The notes beneath the pieces are model-generated. The model was not told the origin of the DNA, did no database searches, and saw nothing but the letters and a program-made list of their open reading frames with translations. Positions 1 through 7,351 of a DNA stretch of 64,000 bases are shown here, one piece after another (position 1 is the stretch's first letter; each line of letters opens with the position of its first letter). Source of the stretch: Anaerolineae bacterium (GTDB taxonomy: Bacteria; Chloroflexota; Anaerolineae; Aggregatilineales; Phototrophicaceae); assembly GCA_022841825.1 (NCBI GenBank), contig JALHQT010000006.1, positions 62,001 through 126,000 of the forward strand, given 5' to 3'. Both the position numbers and the translations under genes were made by a program.

Positions 1-245
1 AGATTCTCGCGGATGCGCGCGAATCCTGCGACCGGATCATGTGCGCGCACCAGGCAGTGAATGTGCGCGCTCGTCTGATCGAGCAGTTCACGCAGCAAAT
101 ACGCGCCGACGAAGCCTGTCGCGCCTGTCAGAAAGATATGGTGCGGCGGTTTGTTCAGGTCAACCGCTGTGGGCAGCGGCTGGATCGCCGGGTCGAGCCG
201 CGCTTCGGCATCCAGATCAAACCCCGGCTGTTGTGATGGAAACAT
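1..245 (-). CDS. Thioester reductase / fatty acyl-CoA reductase-like protein, N-terminal part
   Basis: Reading leftwards from an ATG at 245, an open frame of 81 codons runs off the window edge. Residues about 38-70 hold the NAD(P)-binding start of an extended SDR fold: a hydrophobic strand, the glycine motif TGATGFVGAYLL, a helix, then HCLVRA, which is typical of Lys2-type thioester reductases and 'male sterility' fatty acyl reductases that reduce acyl-CoA or acyl-ACP with NADPH. About 37 residues precede the fold. A purine-rich stretch (GAGGGGG) lies upstream of the ATG. It is divergent from the patatin gene, and with the wax ester synthase at 1589 this suggests fatty aldehyde or alcohol supply for wax esters. 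That role is inferred; the catalytic YxxxK part lies outside the window, so an unrelated NAD-dependent epimerase is not excluded. Confidence 0.75.
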   Translation of the reverse strand, partial: MFPSQQPGFDLDAEARLDPAIQPLPTAVDLNKPPHHIFLTGATGFVGAYLLRELLDQTSAHIHCLVRAHDPVAGFARIREN

Positions 246-473
246 GCAAAACCCCCTCGTGGTTCGCCAGAAACACTATCTCCTTACCGATATACCGCGC
301 TTCTGCCCCCCGCCATAGTGTCAGAGGGAGGGTTTAAGGGCGGAGATTCATCATGTTTCTTCCACGAGAGTGTCATCCAGCGTAGCGAACAATGATCTTT
401 GTCGGTAACCACAATGACAAGAGTGATCTAGACTACAGGAATAAGGCATCGTGTCACAACGGAGCAACCCTTC
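246..473. other. Divergent intergenic region between reductase and patatin genes
   Basis: This gap should hold the promoters of the leftward reductase and the rightward patatin gene. I see no well-matched -35/-10 pair on either strand. A GGAG at 461-464 serves as ribosome binding site for the patatin start at 474. Confidence 0.4.
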
Positions 474-1526
474 ATGCGCGAACTGCCACTTCTGCAACGC
501 AAGCCCGGTACCGCGCTCGTCCTGAGCGGCGGTGCAACCAAAGCGTTTTATTTCCACCTGGGTGTGCTCAAAGTGCTCGGCATCGATGATGTCTCGTCCA
601 TCGTCGGGACCAGCGCGGGTGCCGTGATCGGCGCATTTGTCGCATCCGGCATTGACCTGCACACACTTGAAAGCGCGATTCACCAGAAGCAGGTCTATCT
701 GCCGCGCTTCGATACCTGGATGCGCACGATGACCTCCGACATGCTGTTTCGCCCGCAGTACGGGGATGTCCTGCGTCAGGTACTCGCGACGGGGTGGAGC
801 GGCTTCCGCTTCGCGTTATCGCTGCCGCGCCTCTTCAACAAGGATATGCTGGCAGAGTTGATCGACTCCATCCTGCACAGCCAGTCGCATGTTTCGGCGT
901 TCTTCGACGAAGGCGCACTGGAAAAGCTGGTGCAGGCGTCACTGCCTTCATCGAATTTCGCCGATGCCGAGATCGACCTCTATATCACCGCGACCGCCCT
1001 CGACCGCTCGCAGCGGGCGGTCTTTAATGCCAGATATGACTTTGAAGACGATCACAACCTGTTCATGACCGGCGTCCCGATCCACACCGCCGTTCGCGCC
1101 AGCAGCGCCATCCCCGGCATGTTTGAGCCGGTGCGTATCGCCGGGCGCTATTTCATTGATGGCGAATTCAAGCAGACGCTTTCGGCGGACGTTGGCATTC
1201 AGGTGGCAGATCGAGTCGTCATTTCGCACACCTACCAACCGCTCCAGTTGAAAACCGGCAGCGTGCGCGACCTGGGCTGGGTCAACATCCTCAAACAAAG
1301 CACATTCATGGTTCTGCGCGAGCGGATCGCCACCTGGCACGAAATCTACGAACGGGAACACCCGGACAAGAAGATCCTCTGGATCGAACCCGATGTCGAT
1401 GATGTCGAATTCTTTCTTGCACCGGAGTTCTCATTCCGTCCCGAAATCCAAACGATGCTGATTCAAACAGGCGAGCGTGCTGCATTGCGCGCTTTGGAAC
1501 AGGTCAGCGTGCGAGAGCGCAATTAA
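474..1526 (+). CDS. Patatin-like phospholipase / acylhydrolase
   Basis: A 350-residue patatin-family protein, expected to hydrolyse acyl esters of glycerolipids with a Ser-Asp dyad. Near the N-terminus are the oxyanion motif LVLSGGATKAFYFHLGVL and, about 30 residues later, the nucleophile elbow GTSAG. The aspartate is probably in YFIDGEF near residue 230, which replaces the usual DGG/DGA. No signal peptide or membrane segment is seen, so it is likely cytoplasmic or lipid-surface associated. The ATG at 474 has GGAG at a spacing of 9. It sits 62 bases before the wax ester synthase on the same strand, suggesting an operon in which it releases or remodels fatty acids from stored neutral lipid. 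The family is secure; the substrate is inferred. Confidence 0.85.
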   Translation: MRELPLLQRKPGTALVLSGGATKAFYFHLGVLKVLGIDDVSSIVGTSAGAVIGAFVASGIDLHTLESAIHQKQVYLPRFDTWMRTMTSDMLFRPQYGDVLRQVLATGWSGFRFALSLPRLFNKDMLAELIDSILHSQSHVSAFFDEGALEKLVQASLPSSNFADAEIDLYITATALDRSQRAVFNARYDFEDDHNLFMTGVPIHTAVRASSAIPGMFEPVRIAGRYFIDGEFKQTLSADVGIQVADRVVISHTYQPLQLKTGSVRDLGWVNILKQSTFMVLRERIATWHEIYEREHPDKKILWIEPDVDDVEFFLAPEFSFRPEIQTMLIQTGERAALRALEQVSVRERN

Positions 1527-1588
1527 GGACTTGGGCATGTCCAGCGGCGAGCTGCCGACTCGCTGTTGATGAAGGGGAGAAGTGAGCG

Positions 1589-3616
1589 ATGAAACAAGAG
1601 CCGGAATTCTTAGGTCCTGTCGATACTGCATTCCTGCATGTCGAAAGCGATGTCGCGCCCATGAACATCGGCGCAGTTTCGCTGTTTGAAGGCAGGATCA
1701 CCTTTGAAGCGTTCATCAAACATGTGGACGACCGCATTCACCAGGCACCGACATACCTCAAGCGTCTTGTCATCCCACCCTTCAATGTGGGGCAGCCGCG
1801 CTGGATGGATGACCCGATGTTTGATGTTCGCAGTCACGTTTTCAAGGCGCGTGTGGATGCGCCGGGCGGTGAGGAGCAGATACGCCGTTTGGCGGGCAAG
1901 CTGATCAGCAGCCGCCTTGACCGGAACAAGCCGCTGTGGGAGATCTACTATCTCGATGGGCTGACCGATGACCGTACCGCGCTGCTCTTCAAAGTCCATC
2001 ATGCGATGGTCGATGGCATCGCCGCCATCGAACTCTTCACCGTGCTGCTCGACCTGACGCCCACCGCGCGTTACACCAGCGACAAACCGTTCGTCCCGCC
2101 AGAACCCCTGCCCGAACCCACGCAGCTCCTCGTCGACTCGCTCATGCAGGAAGTGAGCTACAAGGTCGAAATCCTGGGCAAACTCAGCCAGAATCTCAGC
2201 TTCCTCGGCTCAGTCCTGGGCGACTCCGAGAAGCGGCGGCGGATGTTCCTGGGCGCTGCAAACCTGCTCAACGATGTCCTCACGCCTCTGCAACCGCTGG
2301 CGATCACGGGTCGCAACACGGGTGACCAGGAAGTGGCGTGGACGGATTTCTCGCTTCAGGAAGTCAAGGCGATCCGCGCGGCGACAGGCGTATCCGTCAA
2401 TGACGTGATGCTGGCAGTGCTGGCAGGCGCGGTTGATCGCTACGAAGCCCTCCAACACGGTCTCGCCGGTCGCAAGAAGCGCATCATGCGCGTACTCGTC
2501 CCGGTCAATATGCGCGACCGCGATGACCATGAGCAGCACAACCGCATCTCCGTCCTGCCGATTGACGTGCCGCTGGGCGAAGATGATCCGGTCAGGCGGC
2601 TGCGTACCATCGGCGAGTACACGCGCACGATGAAGGCGTCGTATCTCGCCAACGAACTCGACACCGTGTTATCGCTGCCCTCGCTCTCGCCTGCCATCAC
2701 CCAACCGCTGATCTGGTCGCTCGCGCCGTCGATCTTCGCCGCAGTCGCCCACACCTGGTGCACGAACGTTGCAGGTCCCGATCTGCCCGTCTACCTGATG
2801 GGGCATCCAATGCTGCGCAGCTACGGTTTCTTCCCGCTCAACCCGTCCATGGGGCTGGCGTGTGTCATCATGAGCTACGACGGGCGCATCAGCATGAACC
2901 TGATCGCCGACAAAGGCATCGTGGACGATGTCCGCACGATCCGTGAATACGCCCACGAAAGCTTCCGGGCATTGCGCGAGGCGGCGGGCGTGCGCCCAGT
3001 CGAAGTCGTCGTCATTCAGGAGACGCGCGTCGTCATCGAAGAACTGGTGAAAGTGCCCACAGCGCCTGTTCTCAGCGAAACGCCGCCGGAACCCCCGCTT
3101 GCCCCGCCTAATGGCAGCCACACCGCGCAAGAGGCAGTGTTTGACGCCCATCCCGAAGCGGTGGTCGAAACCGTCGTGGAAGACAATACCCAGGACGATG
3201 CCGAGCAAGGCTATCCGCTTTTTTCACAGGCATGGGCGGACGCCTTCCGTACCGCCATCAACCAAAATCCCAACTACAAACGCACGTCCACGCACTGGCG
3301 GGCGGGCGCGCTGGCATTCCTGCTGCGGGCATCGGCGGGCAAGCCAAGCGCCGCCGTCCTGCTCGACCTGCATCAGGGTGACTGCCGCGATGCGCGCAGC
3401 CTGCCTTTATACGAGGCGACCAACCGCGCAGCATTTGCCATCGAAGGCGACCATCACGCCTGGATGCGCGTCCTGCATGGAGAGGTCGCGCCGCTGGCAG
3501 CGTTGATGCGCGGCGATTTGCGGCTGGCGAAAGGCTCGCTGCTCCGGCTGCTGCCCTTCACGCAGTCAGCGGAACAGTTGGTGATGAGTGCGCAGCATGT
3601 GCCGTTGGAAGGATAA
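1589..3616 (+). CDS. Wax ester synthase/diacylglycerol acyltransferase fused to a C-terminal SCP2-like domain
   Basis: A 675-residue protein. Residues 1 to about 465 form a full-length WS/DGAT, which transfers acyl groups from acyl-CoA to fatty alcohols or diacylglycerol. The N-terminal VDTAFLHVES...APMNIGAV motif, the catalytic HHAMVDG (residues 137-143) and the late PLNPSMGLACVIMSYDG motif are all present. Usual family length is 450-480 residues, so the remaining ~200 are extra. A Pro/Glu-rich linker (about 466-539) leads to residues 540-675, which resemble a sterol carrier protein 2 fold: a W-x-A opening, a central AFAIEGDHHAWMRVLHGEVAP strand pair, then MRGDLRLAKGSLLRLLPF and a terminal helix. 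An SCP2 domain would bind acyl-CoA or lipid for the enzyme; the fusion is read directly from one uninterrupted frame. GGGGAG precedes the ATG. Acyltransferase call strong, SCP2 call moderate. Confidence 0.88.
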   Translation: MKQEPEFLGPVDTAFLHVESDVAPMNIGAVSLFEGRITFEAFIKHVDDRIHQAPTYLKRLVIPPFNVGQPRWMDDPMFDVRSHVFKARVDAPGGEEQIRRLAGKLISSRLDRNKPLWEIYYLDGLTDDRTALLFKVHHAMVDGIAAIELFTVLLDLTPTARYTSDKPFVPPEPLPEPTQLLVDSLMQEVSYKVEILGKLSQNLSFLGSVLGDSEKRRRMFLGAANLLNDVLTPLQPLAITGRNTGDQEVAWTDFSLQEVKAIRAATGVSVNDVMLAVLAGAVDRYEALQHGLAGRKKRIMRVLVPVNMRDRDDHEQHNRISVLPIDVPLGEDDPVRRLRTIGEYTRTMKASYLANELDTVLSLPSLSPAITQPLIWSLAPSIFAAVAHTWCTNVAGPDLPVYLMGHPMLRSYGFFPLNPSMGLACVIMSYDGRISMNLIADKGIVDDVRTIREYAHESFRALREAAGVRPVEVVVIQETRVVIEELVKVPTAPVLSETPPEPPLAPPNGSHTAQEAVFDAHPEAVVETVVEDNTQDDAEQGYPLFSQAWADAFRTAINQNPNYKRTSTHWRAGALAFLLRASAGKPSAAVLLDLHQGDCRDARSLPLYEATNRAAFAIEGDHHAWMRVLHGEVAPLAALMRGDLRLAKGSLLRLLPFTQSAEQLVMSAQHVPLEG

Positions 3617-3635
3617 CCCGCGAATCGCGGATGAT
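3617..3635 (+). other. Short hairpin just after the acyltransferase stop
   Basis: CCGCG-AAT-CGCGG at 3618-3630 forms a 5-bp stem with a 3-base loop. No T-run follows, so it is probably not an efficient terminator. Confidence 0.35.
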
Positions 3636-3656
3636 TGTGACAAATATCACATGTGA
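3636..3656. promoter_or_regulatory. CRP/FNR-family operator (perfect TGTGA-N6-TCACA)
   Basis: TGTGACAAATATCACA at 3636-3651 matches the symmetric CRP consensus half-sites exactly, and an overlapping palindrome TCACATGTGA follows at 3647-3656. It lies about 116 bases upstream of the chosen start at 3767. A Crp/Fnr-type regulator is the natural reader, so expression of the small gene may follow carbon or redox status. No such regulator is encoded in the window. Confidence 0.6.
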
Positions 3657-3672
3657 GGACTGATGTTCGGCA

Positions 3673-3688
3673 CGAACTGCGCAGTTCG
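3673..3688. promoter_or_regulatory. Perfect 16-bp palindrome CGAACTGCGCAGTTCG
   Basis: Two exact 8-base arms meet without spacer. It lies between the CRP-type box and the small gene. The half-site CGAAC/GTTCG recalls LexA sites, but the spacer is 6 rather than the usual 4 bases, so I do not call it an SOS box. A second, unidentified dimeric regulator is likely. Weak -10-like sequences (TACACT, TATAGG) follow at 3697-3707. Confidence 0.5.
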
Positions 3689-3766
3689 GTGAGGAGTACA
3701 CTATAGGAAATTGAGGGTATGCGCTGCCTGCGCAGCCCAGCCTCGAAGCGTGAAAGGTATCGCTTT

Positions 3767-4075
3767 ATGCCAACCAAAACTCCAACCCGCGCCCGCACTC
3801 CGGATGTCAAGACACCGGTCGAGACCGATGTTGTCGCAGAACAGATGGAAAAGGCGGTTGAGACCCCATTCGATGAATTCCTAGAACACCAGCGCCACGC
3901 GCTGCGTGAGACCACGAGCGCACTCCGCGCACTGCTGCCTAAAGAGGTGCAAAAACATTCGCGCACCGCTTACAAGGAAGCAGTCGAGGGCTATCGTGGG
4001 CTGTTCAACGCTGTGATGGACGACCTGATCGACACTATCGAAAAGATCAAGCTGCCCGACACACCCAAAAACTAG
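3767..4075 (+). CDS. Small helical protein, possibly lipid-inclusion associated
   Basis: A 102-residue protein with a Thr/Pro/Lys-rich N-terminus (MPTKTPTRARTPD) followed by predicted amphipathic helices from residue ~20 to the end, with no signal peptide, cysteine or catalytic motif. I place the start at the ATG at 3767 (GAAAGG upstream), not at the earlier in-frame ATG at 3719, whose 16 extra residues look non-native. Size and character recall phasins, the helical coat proteins of storage granules, and the gene follows a wax ester synthase; but I see no diagnostic phasin motif, so this is a contextual guess. It has its own upstream operators and is followed by a terminator, so it is probably expressed as a single gene. 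Confidence 0.6.
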   Translation: MPTKTPTRARTPDVKTPVETDVVAEQMEKAVETPFDEFLEHQRHALRETTSALRALLPKEVQKHSRTAYKEAVEGYRGLFNAVMDDLIDTIEKIKLPDTPKN

Positions 4076-4101
4076 AAGACCATCTCCTTCTCCCTCATAG
4101 G

Positions 4102-4140
4102 CTCGCCTCCGGCATTAAACACCGGGGGCGAGACCTTTTA
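4102..4140 (+). terminator. Rho-independent terminator
   Basis: CTCGCCTCCGG (4102-4112) pairs with CCGGGGGCGAG (4122-4132) over 11 positions with one G-T pair, around a 9-base A-rich loop, and is followed by CCTTTT. It closes the lipid locus before the SorC promoter. Confidence 0.7.
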
Positions 4141-4160
4141 AGCCACACAGCGCAAAATGC

Positions 4161-4189
4161 TTGACAGTGCCTGTAGAACTGGATATATT
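4161..4189 (+). promoter_or_regulatory. Sigma-70-type promoter of the SorC regulator
   Basis: TTGACA at 4161-4166 and TATATT at 4184-4189 are separated by exactly 17 bases. Between the expected start site (~4196) and the gene lies an imperfect palindrome TGAAAAATTGTTCA (4208-4221), a reasonable candidate site for autoregulation by SorC; that part is speculative. Confidence 0.75.
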
Positions 4190-4242
4190 GATAAAAAGTA
4201 CAGTACATGAAAAATTGTTCAGAATGAAAGCAAACCCGTAGA

Positions 4243-5193
4243 ATGCTTGATCTTCACACTCATGAATTGCTGGCGCGCGTCGCCCTGATGTATTACGAGC
4301 AGGAAATGACGCAGGCTGAGATCGCCGATGAACTCGGTCTTTCCCGCATCAAGGTGCATCGCCTCCTGCGCGAATCGCGTGAACGCGACATCGTCCACAT
4401 CACAATCGACTGGCCCATCCGCCGCGACACCGTGCTGGAAGAGGCGCTTCAGCAATCCTTTGGGCTGGCAGAGGCGCGCGTCTTCAGGACGGGCTATGAA
4501 CAGCCGATGACCGACCTGCGCATGCTGGGACATCTGTGCGCGCGCTTCATGGAAGATCTGATGGGCGGCATTTCGCGTTTCTCCATCTGCTGGGGACGCT
4601 CCACCTACGAGGTCGTCAACGCGCTGCGTCCCGGTCTGCGCGCCAATATCCAGATCGTCCAGGCGGTTGGCACCATCCCCCAGTCGCGCGGAGATTTCGA
4701 CAGTTCGATGCTGGCGCGCCAGCTCGCGCACAAAGTCGGCGGGCAGGTGTTGTACCTGACGTCTCCGCTGATGGCGGATAGCGCCAGCGCTGCGCAGGTC
4801 ATTCGCAGTCAGAGCAGCATTCAGCACACGCTGACGATGGCGAGCAGCGCCGACATCGCGCTCGTCGGCATTGGGCAGCTTGACCCGCAGACATCAGGCT
4901 TCGTGCGCGAAGGCATGATGACAGAAGCCGAACTGCAAAGCGCCATCGCGGACGGCGCGGTGGGCGATGTCGCCTGGCGCATCTACACCTCGACGGGTGA
5001 TCTCTACCCCTGCGCGCTCAACGACCGCATCATCGGCATTACGCTGGACGAGCTGCGCCAAATCCCGATGACAATCGGGGTGGCAAGCGGCGCGTCCAAA
5101 GTGCCCGCCATTGCCGGTGCCCTGCGCACGGGCGCGATCGATGTGATGTGTACGGACGATAGAACGGCGCATGCAGTCCTCAACCTGGCATGA
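4243..5193 (+). CDS. SorC-family sugar-responsive transcriptional regulator
   Basis: A 316-residue SorC/DeoR-type regulator. Residues ~10-60 form the N-terminal HTH (YYEQEMTQAEIADELGLSRI, then VHRLLRESRERDIVHI). The rest is the sugar-phosphate-binding domain related to sugar isomerases, including WGRSTYEV and, late in the protein, IGVASGASKVPAIAGAL followed by the closing TDDRTAHAVL. It sits 33 bases before the epimerase gene and heads the sugar-utilisation cluster, so it probably senses a phosphorylated intermediate of that pathway. The ATG at 4243 has no clear Shine-Dalgarno sequence, while the promoter upstream is near consensus. Confidence 0.88.
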   Translation: MLDLHTHELLARVALMYYEQEMTQAEIADELGLSRIKVHRLLRESRERDIVHITIDWPIRRDTVLEEALQQSFGLAEARVFRTGYEQPMTDLRMLGHLCARFMEDLMGGISRFSICWGRSTYEVVNALRPGLRANIQIVQAVGTIPQSRGDFDSSMLARQLAHKVGGQVLYLTSPLMADSASAAQVIRSQSSIQHTLTMASSADIALVGIGQLDPQTSGFVREGMMTEAELQSAIADGAVGDVAWRIYTSTGDLYPCALNDRIIGITLDELRQIPMTIGVASGASKVPAIAGALRTGAIDVMCTDDRTAHAVLNLA

Positions 5194-5226
5194 GGGCGTC
5201 ACGCCATACAACAGGAGTTCATCGAC

Positions 5227-6024
5227 GTGAGCGATACGATTGGAAAAGTCGGTCAAAAGTGCAAGATCGCGGCAGGGTTATTTTGGGCAGATTACGCAGT
5301 CCTCGGCGCACAGGTGCATGAACTTGAAGCAGCCGGCGTCGATTGGCTGCACATCGAAGTCCGCGACGGGAAATACATGGACTTCGGCATGCCGCGCGGC
5401 GGCTTCGACATCATCGAGGCGACGCGCGCCAGCAGCGGGCTGGAGATCGAAGCGCAGCTTCAGATGGTGCGCCCGAACTTCGACGTGTTTACACAGCTCA
5501 AGGACCTGGGCGTCAACCTGATCTCACTGCCCATCGAGACGATGGGCGAGACGATGATGCAAAGCATCACGTACATTCGGGAGAAGCTCGATTTGAAAGT
5601 CGGCGTCTGGGCATGGCAGGGGACACCGTCCAGCGCCTTCGAGCAGTACATCCATCCGTATGTGGACATCATCGAATACGAATGCCGCGCGCCATTCTGG
5701 GTCAACCCGGTCGGCGGCAGAAGCCCGCACACGATGGACCCGATCATGCTGACGACGATGCGCAAGCTGCACGACATGATCGTCGAGGCGGGTATGGAAG
5801 ACCGCATCGAGCTGATGGAAGACGGCGGCTTGAACGTAGGCAACGTCGCAGACTTCATCGGCGTCGGCATGACGGTTGGCGAGTTTTCATCACCGCTGCT
5901 TAAGGGACCCAATGGCAAGCTGAAGCCGGGCACAGGCGAAATCGCGGCGGCGGTCGGCAAGCTGCGCGCGGTCATGGATGCGGCGAGCGAGCAGTATCGC
6001 AGCCCGCAAGGCAAGCTGTTGTAG
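5227..6024 (+). CDS. Ribulose-phosphate 3-epimerase-family protein (possibly D-allulose-6-phosphate 3-epimerase-like)
   Basis: A 265-residue TIM-barrel protein. The opening KIAAGLFWADYAVLGAQVHELE, then DWLHIEVRDGKYMDFG with its acidic and basic metal/phosphate residues, and the late MEDGGLNVGNVADFIGVG phosphate-binding loop match the ribulose-phosphate epimerase superfamily, which interconverts C3 epimers of ketose phosphates. At 265 residues it is longer than typical Rpe (about 220-230). The start is GTG at 5227, supported by AGGAG at 5211-5215. The stop codon lies inside the repeat at 6021. It is flanked by a sugar regulator and a sugar oxidoreductase, pointing to catabolism of an imported sugar; the precise substrate cannot be read. 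Confidence 0.75.
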   Translation: MSDTIGKVGQKCKIAAGLFWADYAVLGAQVHELEAAGVDWLHIEVRDGKYMDFGMPRGGFDIIEATRASSGLEIEAQLQMVRPNFDVFTQLKDLGVNLISLPIETMGETMMQSITYIREKLDLKVGVWAWQGTPSSAFEQYIHPYVDIIEYECRAPFWVNPVGGRSPHTMDPIMLTTMRKLHDMIVEAGMEDRIELMEDGGLNVGNVADFIGVGMTVGEFSSPLLKGPNGKLKPGTGEIAAAVGKLRAVMDAASEQYRSPQGKLL

Positions 6025-6092
6025 GGGCGACGCTGTGTCATCGCCCGCTTTAAGAGATTACGAAAAACGGACGCGCCGTGGCGCGTCCCTAC
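6021..6092. repeat. Two copies of the GTAGGGG/CCCCTAC palindromic repeat
   Basis: Copy one (6021-6048) starts GTAGGGGCGA and closes TCGCCC; its TAG is the stop codon of the epimerase gene. Copy two (6069-6092) is GGACGCGCC-GT-GGCGCGTCC followed by CTAC, with perfect 9-bp arms. The two copies carry the conserved tail on opposite sides. Confidence 0.75.
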
Positions 6093-6103
6093 AGAGGTGA
6101 ATA

Positions 6104-7255
6104 ATGACTTTTCGTATTGGCTTAATCGGTTACGGCGGCATCGGGCGCGTTCATGCGCTCGCCTATCGCTCGATCCCCTTCTATTACGCGCTGCCAAACG
6201 ACGCGATCCAGGTCGCCGCCGTTGCGACGACACGCGCGGAGACCGCCGAAGTCGCGGCGCGCGAGATCGGCTGCGAAAGCTGGACGGCGGATTACCGTGA
6301 GCTGCTCGCGCGTGAAGACATCGACGCCATCGACTGCTGCACCCCCAATGACTCGCACGAAGAAGTCCTGGTCGCCGCCGCCCGCGCGGGCAAGCACATC
6401 TACTGCGACAAACCGCTCTCGATGGGCATCGCCGACGGTCAGCGCATTGTCGCCGCCGCGCGTGAGGCAAAGATTCTCGGCGGCATGACGTTCAACGTGC
6501 GCTTCTACCCTGCGATGCAGCGCGCCAAACAGCTCATGCAGGAAGGCTTTGTCGGGCGCATCTTCTCGTTTCGTGGGCGCTACTACCGCAGTTCCTATAT
6601 TGACCCGCTCAAGCCAACGAGCTGGCGATTGAGCAAGGAGCGCAGCGGCGGCGGCGCGCTGCTCGACCTCGGCGCGCATGTGCTCGACCTGCTCTACTAT
6701 CTGCTCGGCGACTTCGCCTCTGTGCAGGCGACGCTCGACACGCTCATCAAGGAACGTCCGGCAGCCGCAGGTTCGAGCGAGCGCATCCCCGTCGATGTGG
6801 ACGACATCGCCCTGCTCCACGCCCGCACCGCCGATGGTACGCTGGGACTGGTCGAAATCTCGCGCATGGGCACGGGCAAGACCAACGAGCTGATCGTGGA
6901 AATCTTCGGCGAAAAAGGTTCGATCCGTTTCGACGCGACCGACCCTGGCTGGCTGGAAGTCTACGATGTGCGCGACCCGGATAAGCCGATGGGCGGGATG
7001 CGCGGCGTGCGCCGTATCGAGACTGGCGGGCGCTATGAGGGCGCGCGCGCGCCCGACTGGACGATGGCACCGGATTTCGTGCGCTCGCACGCCGAGTGCC
7101 AGTACCAGTTCTACAAGGCGGTCAGCGCGGGACACAGCCCCGTGCCAAGCCTGGAAGATGGATTGCATATACAAGCGGTCATCGCTGCCGCCGAACGCTC
7201 CTCGCAGGAGGAGCGCTGGGTTCGCGTCGATGAAGTCATGTCCGCTTTTCCCTGA
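6104..7255 (+). CDS. Gfo/Idh/MocA-family NAD(P)-dependent oxidoreductase
   Basis: A 383-residue cytoplasmic dehydrogenase of the glucose-fructose oxidoreductase/inositol dehydrogenase family. The N-terminal Rossmann motif GLIGYGGIGRVHA (from residue 6) binds the nucleotide, and HIYCDKPLSMGIADG contains the family's conserved E/D-K-P lysine. The C-terminal part is the alpha/beta domain for the sugar or cyclitol, with GGGALLDLGAHVLDLLYYLLG carrying the catalytic-region DxGxH pattern. It lies between the epimerase and the sugar-binding protein and is probably in the same operon. Members oxidise sugars, inositols or amino sugars; the substrate is not evident. The ATG has GAGGTG upstream. Confidence 0.88.
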   Translation: MTFRIGLIGYGGIGRVHALAYRSIPFYYALPNDAIQVAAVATTRAETAEVAAREIGCESWTADYRELLAREDIDAIDCCTPNDSHEEVLVAAARAGKHIYCDKPLSMGIADGQRIVAAAREAKILGGMTFNVRFYPAMQRAKQLMQEGFVGRIFSFRGRYYRSSYIDPLKPTSWRLSKERSGGGALLDLGAHVLDLLYYLLGDFASVQATLDTLIKERPAAAGSSERIPVDVDDIALLHARTADGTLGLVEISRMGTGKTNELIVEIFGEKGSIRFDATDPGWLEVYDVRDPDKPMGGMRGVRRIETGGRYEGARAPDWTMAPDFVRSHAECQYQFYKAVSAGHSPVPSLEDGLHIQAVIAAAERSSQEERWVRVDEVMSAFP

Positions 7256-7351
7256 CGGTAATCACCCAACAGGAAGGAGGTCCGCTGCAAAAGACTCTGA
7301 CGCATGATTCGTCTGTACTTAGTTGTCGCACAGATTGGGAGTATACAGAAA

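Noticed and set aside
3673-3688. Possible LexA (SOS) box
   Set aside because: The half-sites recall CGAAC/GTTCG, but the spacer is 6 bases instead of 4 and no DNA-repair gene follows, so it is listed only as a palindrome.
7304-7351. Upstream start of the sugar-binding protein at 7304
   Set aside because: It would place 16 residues before a textbook signal peptide; the ATG at 7352 has its own ribosome binding site.
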